Below, in pieces: positions 44,359-54,356 of a DNA stretch of 64,000 nt. Numbering within the stretch: position 1 is the first letter of the stretch; each line of letters opens with the position of its first letter. The notes under the pieces were generated by a model. That model had not been told where the DNA came from. It searched no databases and was given only the letters and a program-made list of their open reading frames with translations. The DNA comes from Vitellaria paradoxa. Taxonomy: Eukaryota > Streptophyta > Magnoliopsida > Ericales > Sapotaceae. Position numbers and translations under genes: made by a program. The stretch lies in NCBI GenBank assembly GCA_019916065.1, contig CM034233.1:9306516-9370515 (forward strand), read 5' to 3'.

Positions 44359-47300
44359 ATGGCTACTGGAACATTTTTGGAGCAGAAAATGGCTAGTGTT
44401 TCCATCCCTATGTCTCAACAATTAACTACCAGGAAGTTAAATGGGACGAACTACGTTCAGTGGTCCAAAGCCGTAAAGATTGCATTAACTAGGTATGGAA
44501 AGCAGAAGCACTTGACTGAGTCTGGACCCCCTGAAACTGATCCTAAGCATGATGTTTGGGTCCAAGAAGATGCTCACCTTGTTAGTTTACTATGGAATTC
44601 CATGGAACCAAACATTGCTGACATGTGTACTCACCTTGACACCTGCAAGGAAATTTGGGAATACGTTCGCTTGTTGTTCTCTAGTGATCTTACTCGCATG
44701 TACGACTTATCACAAGAGTTCTTTCAACTTCAACAATCTGGCAGACTAGTCACTGAGTACTTCGCCTCTTTGAAGCGTGTTCATGAGGAGCTAAGTTCTC
44801 TCCAACCACTATCTGCTGATGTTAATGCAATGCAAAAGCAAAGGGAACAGATGGTTGTACTCCATTTTCTTGCCGGACTAGATCCTGAGTTTGAACCGGT
44901 TAAAGCTCAAATTCTCAGTGGAGAATCTCTTCCTTCATTTGCTGAAACTTACTCCCGTGTCATGAGGACTGGATCTAGGGATCAATCCACCACTATTGAT
45001 GCTACACGAACTGCCCTAGCCAGTCAAAAGATTTCGGAAAGTAAGAATTCTAGTTATATTATCCCATCTCAGAATGGGGATAGAGGGACTCGTAGTGGTC
45101 GCGGCCGTGGTCGTGGTGCGAAATCTAAATGTTCTAATTGTGGTCGTGTTGGCCATATTAAGGAGACTTGTTGGGATCTTCATGGAAAGCCAGCTCATAT
45201 GGCTCAAGTAGCCTCCTCTGATGCTTCTGCAAATAAGCCCAGTACGAGTGGACCATCAACTGTGACGCTTTCAGAAGAAGAGTATGCCAGACTTCTTCAG
45301 TATCAGACAGCTCACCAGGCATCTCTTCCCACAGCTTCCTTGGCTCATCATGGTAATCCTACTGCTCATGTGTCTACCCTTTCACCAACTTCATGGATTA
45401 TTGATTCTGATGCTTCAGATCATATGTCTGGTATTTCATCATTGTTCTCTAATATTCAGCCTTCCTCTATCCCCAGTGTCACTACAGCTAATGGTTCATC
45501 TAACCCAGTTAAGGGTATCGGGAAAGTCTGTACATCTTTACCGTTATCCTCTGTTTTCTATGTTCCTTCCTTGTCTTTTAATCTTCTATCTGTTAGTAAA
45601 ATCACCAAACAACTCAATTGTTCAATGACTTTCTTTCCTGATTCTGTGGTTATTCAGGATTTAAAGACGAGGAAGAAGATTGGAGAAGGGCATGAAGCTC
45701 AGGGACTCTACTATCTAAGTGGTTCATCTGCACCTCAGTCTACTACTTGTTCTGTTGTCGCTGCTCCCATTGAAGTTCACTGTCGTCTTGGTCATCCGTC
45801 TTTTGATAAATTAAAGTCTATGGTTCCCAGTTTGAGTCATATTCAGTCTTTGAATTGTGAGTCTTGTCAGTTAGGTAAGCATCACCGTGCTTCCTTCAGT
45901 CCTAGAGTCAATAATCGATCTGCTAGTTCTTTTTATTTGGTCCATTCTGATGTATGGGGACCGAGTCGTGTTGTTTCAAAATTGGGGTTTAAGTATTTTG
46001 TTACTTTCATTGATGATTTTTCTCGACTCACATGGATTTATCTAATGAAAGATCGTTCTGAGCTGTTCTCTATTTTTCAATCTTATTGTACTGAAATAAA
46101 AACTCAATTTGATGCTTCTATCAAAGTTCTTCGTAGTGATAATGCCAAAGAATATTTTTCCAAACCTTTCACTAACTTTATGTCCTCATTTGGCATGATT
46201 CATCAGTCTTCGTACTCTCGTACTCCACAACAAAATGGAGTTGCTGAACGAAAGAACTTACATCTTGTTGAGACAGCTCGTTGTCTTATGTTTCACATGA
46301 AGGTTCCAAAAGTGTTTTGGGGGGATGCTATTCTCACTGCATGTCATTTAATTAATAGAATGCCATCTTCTGTTCTGCAAGGTCGTTCTCCTTATTCTGT
46401 AATGTTTTCTACAACACCATTGTTTCCTCTTCCTCCACGCATCTTTAGATGTGTTGCTTTTGTTCATCAACTCGACAGTGGTACTGACAAGCTTGACCCT
46501 CGTGCTATTAAGTGTGTCTTTTTGGGATACTCTCGGTTACAAAAAGGATATCGATGTTACAGTCCGTCTCTTAATCGATACTTTGTCTGTGCTGATGTCT
46601 CCTTCTTTGAGAATACTCCTTTCTTCTCTGATAACTCATCTTTAATTGATTTGAATGAGAGTTTTCCTTTTCCTGTGATTTCCCCTTTTCGTCTTTCACG
46701 TCCTGATTTGCAGGTTTACACCAGACGGCAGGTAGCTACTGAGTCTCTCCCTGAAGCTTCAGGCACTCCATCTTCTCCACCTCCGTCTTCAGATCCTGCT
46801 CCTGAGCCAACACTTAGTGATCTTGATCTTCCTGTTGCCCATCGAAAAGGTAAACGCACTTGCACTACCCATCCTATTTCCAATTTTGTTTCTTATTCAT
46901 TCCTATCTCCCTCGTACTATGCTTTTGTTACCTCATTGTCTTCTGTATCCATTCCTAACTCTGTGTCTGAAGCATTGTCTCATTCCGGATGGCGTACTGC
47001 CATGGAAGAAGAAATGTTCGCCCTCCGAACCAATGATACTTGGGATCTGGTTGCTCTTCCTTCTGGCAAGTCAACAGTTGGTTGTCGATGGGTGTATAAT
47101 GTCAAAGTTCATCCTGATGGGTCTGTTGATAGGTTGAAAGCCAGGCTTGTTGCAAAGGGGTACACTCAAGTCTATGGGCTTGATTTTTTAGAGACTTTTT
47201 CTCCTGTGGCTAAGATTACGTCCGTTCGTTTTCTCATTTCCCTTGCAGTCACTTTCCACTGGACTCTTCATCAGCTTGATGTTAAGAATGCATTCTTGCA

Positions 47301-48489
47301 TGGAGATCTTCTCGAAGAGGTGTACATGGAGCAACCTCCTGGATTTGTTGCTCAGGGGGAGTCTGGACTAGTGTGCAAATTGAAAAAGTCACTGTATGGC
47401 TTGAAGCAGTCCCCGCGAGCATGGTTTGGTAGATTTAGTGATGTGGTGAAAGATTTTGGATTGATACATTGTGGTGTTGATCATTCTGTTTTCTACCGTC
47501 ATTCCTCACAGGGGAAGATATGGCTACTGGTGTATGTGGATGATATTGTGATAACAGGAAATGACACACAAGGGATTTTTGATCTGAAGATATTCCTTCA
47601 AACTAAGTTCAACACTAAGGATCTGGGTCCGCTAAAGTATTTCCTAGGAATTGAGATTGCAAGGTCACATGAGGGTATTACTCTCTCTCAGAGAAAATAT
47701 GTTCTTGATCTGCTATCTGAAACTGGCATGTTAGGAACCAAACCTGTTGATACCCCAATGGATCCTAATACAAAGCTCCTTGTGGATAAGGGAGAATTAT
47801 TAGCTGATCCGAGTAGATATCGCAGGTTAGTTGGGAAGCTCAATTACCTGACAATCACACGACCAGATATTTCATTTGCTACCAGCGTAGTCAGTCAATT
47901 CCTTGATGCACCTCGCTCCAGTCATTGGGATGCAGTCATTCGTATTTTGAGGTATCTAAAAGGTGCACCAGGACATGGTCTACTGTATCGAGATAATGGT
48001 CATACTCTTGTTCAAGGGTATACAGATGCTGATTGGGCTGGTTCTCCATCAAATAGAAGGTCCACTACTGGATATTGTATTTTTGTGGGTGGAAATCTAG
48101 TATCCTGGAAGAGTAAGAAGCAAACTGTGGTGGCAAGATCAAGTGCAGAGTCAGAGTATAGAGCCATGGCTCATACGTCCTGTGAATTGATTTGGATGAG
48201 TCATATGTTAGAAGAGTTGGGAGTTACTGGCTCACAGCCTATGGAACTATTTTGTGATAATCAAGCTGCTGTCCATATAGCCTCTAATCCAGTGTTTCAT
48301 GAAAAAACCAAACACATTGAAGTTGATTGTCACTTCATTAGGGAGAAGATTCTTCAAAATGTCATCAAAACTAGCCATGTAAAATCTGAGGATCAGTTAG
48401 CTGACTTATTCACTAAAGCCTTGGGTGGTGCTAGAGTAAAGTTTATTTGTAACAAGCTTGGAACATATGATATATATGCTCCAGCTTGA
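44359..48489 (+). CDS. Copia Gag-Pol polyprotein, single open frame with altered protease site
   Basis: 1376 residues from the ATG at 44359; the frame is open further upstream but has no ATG. Gag (UBN2-like) starts near LNGTNYVQWSKAV and ends with a CCHC knuckle (CSNCGRVGHIKETC, about 45130-45171). The protease region has WIIDSDASDHM: Asp349-Ser350-Asp351 (codons 45403-45411) where copia elements carry Asp-Ser-Gly. Integrase follows, with the H..H..CxxC zinc region and D, D, E positions (HSDVWG, RSDNAKEY, QQNGVAERKN). Reverse transcriptase has YVDD at 47533-47544, and RNase H has TDADWAG and the SSAESEYRA block. No stops. The Gly-to-Asp change, from a single G-to-A at 45410, probably harms self-processing, so this copy may need protease supplied in trans. 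Confidence 0.95.
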   Translation: MATGTFLEQKMASVSIPMSQQLTTRKLNGTNYVQWSKAVKIALTRYGKQKHLTESGPPETDPKHDVWVQEDAHLVSLLWNSMEPNIADMCTHLDTCKEIWEYVRLLFSSDLTRMYDLSQEFFQLQQSGRLVTEYFASLKRVHEELSSLQPLSADVNAMQKQREQMVVLHFLAGLDPEFEPVKAQILSGESLPSFAETYSRVMRTGSRDQSTTIDATRTALASQKISESKNSSYIIPSQNGDRGTRSGRGRGRGAKSKCSNCGRVGHIKETCWDLHGKPAHMAQVASSDASANKPSTSGPSTVTLSEEEYARLLQYQTAHQASLPTASLAHHGNPTAHVSTLSPTSWIIDSDASDHMSGISSLFSNIQPSSIPSVTTANGSSNPVKGIGKVCTSLPLSSVFYVPSLSFNLLSVSKITKQLNCSMTFFPDSVVIQDLKTRKKIGEGHEAQGLYYLSGSSAPQSTTCSVVAAPIEVHCRLGHPSFDKLKSMVPSLSHIQSLNCESCQLGKHHRASFSPRVNNRSASSFYLVHSDVWGPSRVVSKLGFKYFVTFIDDFSRLTWIYLMKDRSELFSIFQSYCTEIKTQFDASIKVLRSDNAKEYFSKPFTNFMSSFGMIHQSSYSRTPQQNGVAERKNLHLVETARCLMFHMKVPKVFWGDAILTACHLINRMPSSVLQGRSPYSVMFSTTPLFPLPPRIFRCVAFVHQLDSGTDKLDPRAIKCVFLGYSRLQKGYRCYSPSLNRYFVCADVSFFENTPFFSDNSSLIDLNESFPFPVISPFRLSRPDLQVYTRRQVATESLPEASGTPSSPPPSSDPAPEPTLSDLDLPVAHRKGKRTCTTHPISNFVSYSFLSPSYYAFVTSLSSVSIPNSVSEALSHSGWRTAMEEEMFALRTNDTWDLVALPSGKSTVGCRWVYNVKVHPDGSVDRLKARLVAKGYTQVYGLDFLETFSPVAKITSVRFLISLAVTFHWTLHQLDVKNAFLHGDLLEEVYMEQPPGFVAQGESGLVCKLKKSLYGLKQSPRAWFGRFSDVVKDFGLIHCGVDHSVFYRHSSQGKIWLLVYVDDIVITGNDTQGIFDLKIFLQTKFNTKDLGPLKYFLGIEIARSHEGITLSQRKYVLDLLSETGMLGTKPVDTPMDPNTKLLVDKGELLADPSRYRRLVGKLNYLTITRPDISFATSVVSQFLDAPRSSHWDAVIRILRYLKGAPGHGLLYRDNGHTLVQGYTDADWAGSPSNRRSTTGYCIFVGGNLVSWKSKKQTVVARSSAESEYRAMAHTSCELIWMSHMLEELGVTGSQPMELFCDNQAAVHIASNPVFHEKTKHIEVDCHFIREKILQNVIKTSHVKSEDQLADLFTKALGGARVKFICNKLGTYDIYAPA

Positions 48490-48496
48490 GGGGGAG

Positions 48497-48651
48497 TGTT
48501 AATGTACCTAGTTAACGTAGTTAATGTACAGATACATGTATTGCAAGGTGAAAGGACAGTGTAGGTGAGTTGAAAGGTTATCTTAGGATGTATATATATG
48601 TATACTCCCAGGCATGTTTCTAATAAGAAAAAGTTATTCAAGTTTACAACA
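48497..48651 (+). repeat. Copia 3' LTR
   Basis: 155 bp, starting after the purine tract gagggggag. It has four substitutions and one extra TA relative to the 5' LTR, and is followed by GTGAC (48652-48656). Confidence 0.95.
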
Positions 48652-49689
48652 GTGACTATCAGAATTAATTCCAAGGTATGAACAAACTTTATATGGCACG
48701 ATCAAATACCATTAAGTTTTAAACTACTATTCAGATTGCCCAAAGAATCATGAAGTAAAAGAAGGGGTAAACAGAATTGCACATGAGGCCTACCAGTATT
48801 ATGCTTTTGATAAGATCATCTGTATAGAAGTCAGGCTCAGATTCTTGGAGGCCCAACAGAGTTTCAATCAGAGATGTATTCTTTCCTCCAATATTAGAAG
48901 AATTATCTTTCTGTCGTCGGAACTCATCTATCAAACCCTGCAAGAACTCATCCCTCTTCTTGTGCAACATTTTCATACCTTTCTCCAGCCCTTGGAAATC
49001 AAACCATCTCAAAACTGGAAAGAAATCACATAAATTCAGCGGTGTGGTAGGAAGAAACTTCTCATCAAGCTCTTCGAGGAACCGCTTCCCCGCCTCTGTC
49101 CCTGCATCCTCATCTCTTATGCAGCGCTTCCCTGCAACAAGCCTCATCATGATATTGAAAGTCAAAAGAGAAAACCAATACTTCAGCTCCACCGACTTCC
49201 ATTGCCTGAAACTTTGCAAAGGTGAGAGATCAGATTACGGGTTTCCTCTTCACGGATTGTGGAGGACTTCTGGAGGCTTCTTGAAGAGAAGACTTCAACA
49301 ACAGTCAGACGTCGAAGGCACCGCCACAGGTGGCCATATGAAGCCCAAACATAGGCAGTGTAATTGTAAGTTAAATAATCACCAGACACAGTTCGAGTCC
49401 TGTTTGCAAATATAACATCATTCTTGGTAAAACATTCTTCAACAGCAGAAGGAGAAGACACTATAAGGTAAGGACGAGACCCAAATCGGAGAAATAAAAC
49501 TGGACCATATTTTGATGCTAAACGCTCTAGAGCCTGAGGAGGTGAATTCCCCATAAGATGGAGGTGGCCGAGTACAGGAAGAGCAGGCGGACTTGGCCGT
49601 AGCTTCCGATTCCGATTGCCACGGAGGAAATGTTTGAATACGAGAACAAGGCACAGCAGGAAAGCAAAGTAAGAATAGAAATTTCCCAT

Positions 49690-50245
49690 GGGGTCGAGAA
49701 TTATGGAACTCAAGATAGGGAAACAGATATAGATTTATGCTGATACTTGTGACATTTGCTGCATTTTGTCTTCAGGAGGCAGTTGGTGGACTTTTTTATG
49801 TCTCTGGATATACAAGGCAACAGGTTGAGTCTGTCCGATCAACACCTACCCAATATTTTATGCATCATGTGGTCACCACGGAATGGGCAGTTGAATTGCC
49901 GACAGGAAACAAAGTCAGATTCCAATAAAGAAATTCATTTTTATCTGAGAATTTTAACAAACACCTGACGGGCATGTCACTCGCTAAAATCATCAACTTA
50001 GGCATTATGGCAACAGTTTGATGATGAAAAATCACAAACCCAAAGCTTGAAACCGTGGGTTCAAGTTCAATCCGTTATTTTCTGTTCTGTGCAACCAAAG
50101 GAAACGCCCGTCTCGGATTTCCCTTAAATCTCCAACGTTTGAGTGTTGGAAATTAAAGAAACCAGAAGTCAAGCTTTTGAATTTCATGTTTAACAGAAAA
50201 AATGAAAATAGATTTATAAAAAAAAGTTAAAAATACAATTTTCTT
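49690..50245. other. Upstream flank of the damaged P450 gene
   Basis: Probable promoter of the minus-strand P450. No separate gene is supported. Short open frames on the plus strand look like chance. Confidence 0.5.
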
Positions 50246-50456
50246 TAGTGCGTTTGACACATAATTTTTTGTAATTTTTAATATTTTTTTTATAAAAAAT
50301 TGTTAGGTGTAATTATTAATATGTTAGTGAGAGAAGTAACAATTTTTAATAATTTTTTATAATTTTTAAGTATTTGATAAAATTTTTAATAATTTTAAAT
50401 TATTTTTAGTAATTTTTAAGTTAAAAAATTATTGTTAGGCTACACCAAATCTCACT
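50246..50456. repeat. AT-rich repeat, family C (copy 2)
   Basis: Contains taatttttaagtatttgataaaatttt and nearby variants like those at 15603-15967. Begins tagtgcgtttgacac and ends near ttgttaggctacacc. Confidence 0.45.
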
Positions 50457-50979
50457 AAAAATACCAACTTTAATTAATTTTTATACTTTTCTTTAATCGA
50501 AATATTTCATCTATCACTTTTATGTCACATCTTTTTATTTTTATTTGTATTTTTTTCTCCACTTGTCATCTACTAAATGGAGCCTTAGTTTAAAAGTGAG
50601 TAATTTTTTTTTTCTAAAAATTAAATCCCCAAACGCAGACATTTCTATACTTTCAAAAAAGAACTCAACTTTTACTTTGTTTTTGTCCTTCTAACATAAA
50701 ACATAAAAAAAGGAATAAATAATAAAAATAATTGAGAACCTAGACGAAAAAAATTGAAACAAGCGAATAATCAACCCATAACTCAATCAACAAAGAAGAA
50801 GAAACAAGGTAGACAAAACAAACACACAGAAATGACACGCCGAGCAAGCAGACAAGGTGGGTAGTGCCAAGAGTAGTATTTGATATTAGAGTTGATTGGT
50901 GAGTACTGTTTGACAAGAAAAAGGACACGGTGATGGAGACTGGGAGGCATGGGAATTATTAGGAAATCTTACCAAAGAA
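50457..50979. other. Intergenic, no gene seen
   Basis: AT-rich. The open frames lack any recognisable motif. Confidence 0.55.
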
Positions 50980-50988
50980 TTTTGGAAA

Positions 50989-52188
50989 GGGTAAATTACA
51001 CTTAGACTTCTTAAACATTAAGATAATTACACTTAGTACCCCTCAACATTTGAAATTGACAAATACCTCTTATTTTGAAATGTTGCTAACAATTAACCCC
51101 TTCCGTTAAGTTTCCGTTAGGGTTACAGTTAAAATGATGACATCAGTCAAAATTTGGCATCATAATTCCATTTTTACCCTTATTTGTGTGTTAGGATTAG
51201 GGTTTTGAGGGATGGTCTAAATCTACCACTGTTGGTGGCGATGCCTCTGGTCGTTTTCATCGTCTCCTCCGACGAGCAAGAATCAGATGATAGGTAAGTT
51301 TCTTTTTCGTCTCCGACCGGTCACCGTCGTCGTTTTTCTCTCTTTTGGGCCGTTGATGTGTGTTGGGATTCACTCATTCCCAAACAACCGCAAGGGGTTA
51401 AGAGTTTGTTGCAGTTCGCCGAAACGCCGGAGTATCGGAACGGTGTTGAATCGTTGGATCCATCTTCCTTCCCTTAACTTCAAGGTTTACATCGTGATCA
51501 ATCTCATCTCCACATCGATCCGACAAGCTCTCAAGAATCTAACTACGCCCAAAATTACCTTTGCGACCTACTTGACCCATGCGTAAACCAATGAGCTTGC
51601 TGCATTGGAGTGGGAAGGGGAAGCCGTTGGTGAGGCTCGACATGAAGAATCCATGTCCGATAAGATTATCTGTGAAAATCGTACAATCTGTACAAGCCCA
51701 ACCCCAATAGATTGCAGCATTCTCATCAATCTCTCTATTTTTTTTTTTTGCAAATTCGATTTTGATCTGTTCACCTTATTCACCCTGATTGGATTCGGCC
51801 ACAAAAAAACCCCAAATAGTCATTTGTCCGCTTGTCCATCTCTTTCCCAATTTTCCGGCTCGCTTGTCGTTCCCAACAAACCCTTTTCCGACTGCTATTT
51901 TGTCCATCGACACAAACTGGATATATATATATATATATATAAAGAGTTTATATATTTTACAGTAAAAAGAGAAATAAGGAAAGAGATGGTATTTTTGTAA
52001 TTAATTAATTAAGTTATGGGTAAATTTGTCTTTATAATAAAATTTTAACGGAGTTAGGGTTTAAAGTAACAGAAGGGGGTCGGAGGTTAGCAACATTTCA
52101 AAATAAGGGGGTATTTGTCAATTTCAAATGTTGAGGGATACTAGGTGTAATTACCCTAATGTTTAAGGGGTCTAGATGTAATTTACCC
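50989..52188. mobile_element. Pack-MULE (Mutator-like element) carrying GATL gene fragments
   Basis: 1200 bp with long terminal inverted repeats of about 130 bases. The left begins gggtaaattacacttagact, and the complement of the right begins gggtaaattacatctagacc. Both continue through cctcaacatttgaaattgac and ttattttgaaatgttgctaa. It is flanked by a 9-bp duplication with one mismatch, TTTTGGAAA (50980-50988) and TTTTGAAAA (52189-52197), the Mutator hallmark. The interior is GC-richer than the flanks and has no transposase, but holds pieces of a glycosyltransferase gene (see 51412-51668). Confidence 0.9.
51412..51668 (+). pseudogene. Captured fragments of a GATL-type (GT8) galacturonosyltransferase-like gene
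   Basis: Blocks that match the GATL family in order appear in different frames. They are FAETPEYRNG (about 51415-51444), matching the family's early FKEAPxFxN block; LNFKVY with LISTSIRQALK (51473-51536); [15 protein letters not shown] (51541-51585); and [12 protein letters not shown] with [11 protein letters not shown] (51591-51665), matching the C-terminal [12 protein letters not shown] block. In true GATLs about 150 residues, including the DxD donor site, lie between the third and last blocks, so the core of the enzyme is missing. GATL genes are normally intronless, so the frame changes mean decay. Family members work in Golgi cell-wall xylan and pectin synthesis; this fragment cannot. Confidence 0.85.
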
Positions 52189-52197
52189 TTTTGAAAA

Positions 52198-52611
52198 TTG
52201 GAAAACTGATGGCAACTCCCGAAAAGAGTGGCTGAAATAATTTTGGTCGAAATTAGTAATAAGAAAACTAAGGGGCCGGATGTTGGTCGAAATTAGTAAT
52301 TTTGGTCGATGTTAGTGGCGCCAGTGGCCGAATATTGGTGGTTACTAATGAATAATAGTAATTGATGATTGTAATTGATAGTGGTATATAAAAAATTAAA
52401 AACTGAAAATGAAAACTTGAGAAAACATATTTTTTATGTTTTCATAATTTTTGTAAATTTTGAAAATAATTTTTATTTTTTTGAAAACTGAAGATAGAAA
52501 ATAAATTTATCAAACGAGTTTTCATATTCAATTTCAAAAAAAATGAAAACACAAACAGAAAACTGAAAACGAAATGGTTGTCAAATGGGGCCTAAAATGC
52601 TCACATTACCT
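52198..52611. other. Intergenic between two transposons
   Basis: No gene. It contains repeated words (gttggtcgaaattagtaat twice near 52247-52305) and an AT-rich segment ending tcaaatggggcct that may be a further MITE end. Confidence 0.5.
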
Positions 52612-53342
52612 TAGAGATGGCCATCTCGGTCGACCCATTCGTACTCTACCTGATCCCCGCCCCAACCAGGTAGGAGATTCGAAAATTTTTTGGGTTTGGA
52701 TAGGGTATGGGGACATTTTTTAAAAAAATTTGGGGATTGGGTAAGGTATGGTACAAATCTGTCCCTACCCCATACCTTACCCTACTCGTTCCTGACCTTA
52801 CTTATATCTTTGTATAAATATACATACATATATATATATATATATTTAACTTTTTAGTGTGTTTATTACGATAGATTTTTCAATAAGGTAGGGAATTAGG
52901 ATTCTGAGTTTATTTATCCATCAGCTTCTTATTAAATTACTTTATTTTCTAGTTTACAAAGAAACTATAAATTACGATAAACCAACTGTGAATATTTTTT
53001 TATTTGTTTTTTCTACCTTGAATTGTAAAACCTATTAATAAAGTAGGAAAATAGAAACTTAATAAGTGTTTTCTAAGTATATTTATGGTATTTTTCAATT
53101 TTCTAAATATGTATTAGAATTCTGCCCAATTTTTTCATAAGTTATACTTTAGAATTTTTGTATTTTTTTCAATTCAGGTACTCGATTTCCCGCGGGGATT
53201 CCCATTCCCCATTTAGGTCGGGGATGAGTGATAAAAATAAATTTTCAATGGAGATCAGATAGGATATGGAGATTGATTTTAATTTGGAGATTGGGTATGG
53301 AATATGCGTACCCGTCCTCTACCCATCCTATAACCACCCCTA
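52612..53342. mobile_element. Probable non-autonomous hAT element
   Basis: 731 bp. The left end TAGAGATGGCCAT and the complement of the right end TAGGGGTGGTTAT are similar. Subterminal regions repeat gggtatgg and ctacccc/accttaccc motifs. Flanks CATTACCT (52604-52611) and CATTAAAT (53343-53350) agree at 6 of 8 positions. Non-coding. Confidence 0.6.
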
Positions 53343-53350
53343 CATTAAAT

Positions 53351-54356
53351 TTGTTGGTTTACATATCATCGCTATAAACATATCAAGTTTTTAAGATTTT
53401 TAAATGTCATAGAAGTAATTCTAATAAGTATTTGGAAAGAATAATTAAATAAAATAAAAAAAATTATTTGCCAACTGCTTACCAAACACAGGAGATCAAT
53501 ATAAAGAGAATGTTCATCCAAACAATTTGGTGCCATTTAATCTTCTTAACCGCCATTACATTATATTAAAAAACCAAAGTTATAAAGAAAATGCTAATCT
53601 ATTATATATAGAATTTTTAACCCAAAAAAATTATATTGAGGTGATGTATTCAAATAATATTCTTGTTATAATAATTTTAGCAAGTTTTCTATTTTGAAGT
53701 AATTAGCAAATATTGTTTGTCATAAATGACATTCTTATTGTAATAATTTTAGTAAGTTCTCCATTTTGAAGTAATTAGCAAATATTGTCAACCTCTTGTG
53801 TATTATTCTAGTTAAAACTTCTAATTTCATAATATTACTTAAAAATTATAATACATAGGGCGTTTAGAGTTTTAAAAAAGTTCAAAAATAATTAAAAGTT
53901 AATATTAGAGTGATGTAAAGTGATATATAGTAAAATTTAATTAGAAAAAATTAAAAATTTTAGAATTTTTTAAAAAATTTTGAGACTCATCCAAACGGAA
54001 CGATAACAATTAAGAAAAAAAAAAACCAAATTTATAATACTGTAGTTAATATTAACAAAGTGCGTGCGTGAAAACCATCTTTCCATTCTATTACACTAAT
54101 AAATTACAAGGCAATATTAAGGAGCACACGGCATATGTATCAGAAGCAGGCTTCAGTTACATCAATGCATGCTACCATGCATGCATGACATCTACAAGAA
54201 CAGCATGTTCAAAAGTAACTGACAGTTAAAGAACAACATATACATGCATGCCCTTTTAATGAACTGTTTAATTAGCTAGCCAGTCTTTGAATATAAGATA
54301 GATATATAGTTAAAATTCATACATACATATCTATATGTAGGAGAGCTTTAGTTAAA
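53351..54356. other. Intergenic, 3' flank of the CLE gene
   Basis: AT-rich. A word attttagcaagtt.t.ctattttgaagtaattagcaaatattgt occurs twice (about 53675 and 53745), a short tandem repeat. No gene. Confidence 0.5.

Larger units (their letters stand above)
43731..48651 (+). mobile_element. Ty1/copia LTR retrotransposon, nearly intact
   Basis: 4921 bp, with short LTRs (43731-43883, 153 bp; 48497-48651, 155 bp) starting TGTTAATG and ending TTTACAACA. It is flanked by a perfect 5-bp duplication GTGAC (43726-43730 and 48652-48656). The PBS TGGTATCAGAGC at 43884-43895 abuts the LTR, and the purine tract gagggggag precedes the 3' LTR. The LTRs differ by 4 substitutions and one TA indel (about 2.6%). 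It holds one long polyprotein with integrase ahead of reverse transcriptase, the copia order. It is inserted antisense in the intron of a P450 gene. Short LTRs suggest an Ale/Retrofit-like lineage, uncertain. Confidence 0.97.
42299..49689 (-). pseudogene. CYP81-like cytochrome P450 with frameshift and retrotransposon in its intron
   Basis: Exon 1 is 48794-49689 (ATG at 49689, donor CTG|GTAGGC) and exon 2 is 42299-42907 (acceptor TTCAG|ATA). The 5886-base intron contains a complete copia element. Without it the intron would be about 960 bases. Exon 1 has the membrane anchor, LRPSPPALPVLGHLHL hinge and substrate-region motifs, but its frame breaks near 49190-49215 (after HLCKVSGN). The reading continues in the next frame (SVELKYWFSLLTFNIMMR). 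The exon length is 896, one base short of a whole number of codons, consistent with a single-base loss. Exon 2 is clean, with GGTETS, ETLR, PERF and FGMGRRACPG. As read, no full protein is made. A sequencing error could explain the frameshift, in which case the gene could still be spliced across the insert. Confidence 0.88.

Noticed and set aside
48393..48674. Minus-strand open frame across the copia 3' end
   Set aside because: It is a shadow of the polyprotein and LTR with no independent motif.
51568..51804. Minus-strand 78-codon frame in the Pack-MULE
   Set aside because: It overlaps the GATL fragments in antisense; the plus-strand blocks explain the composition.
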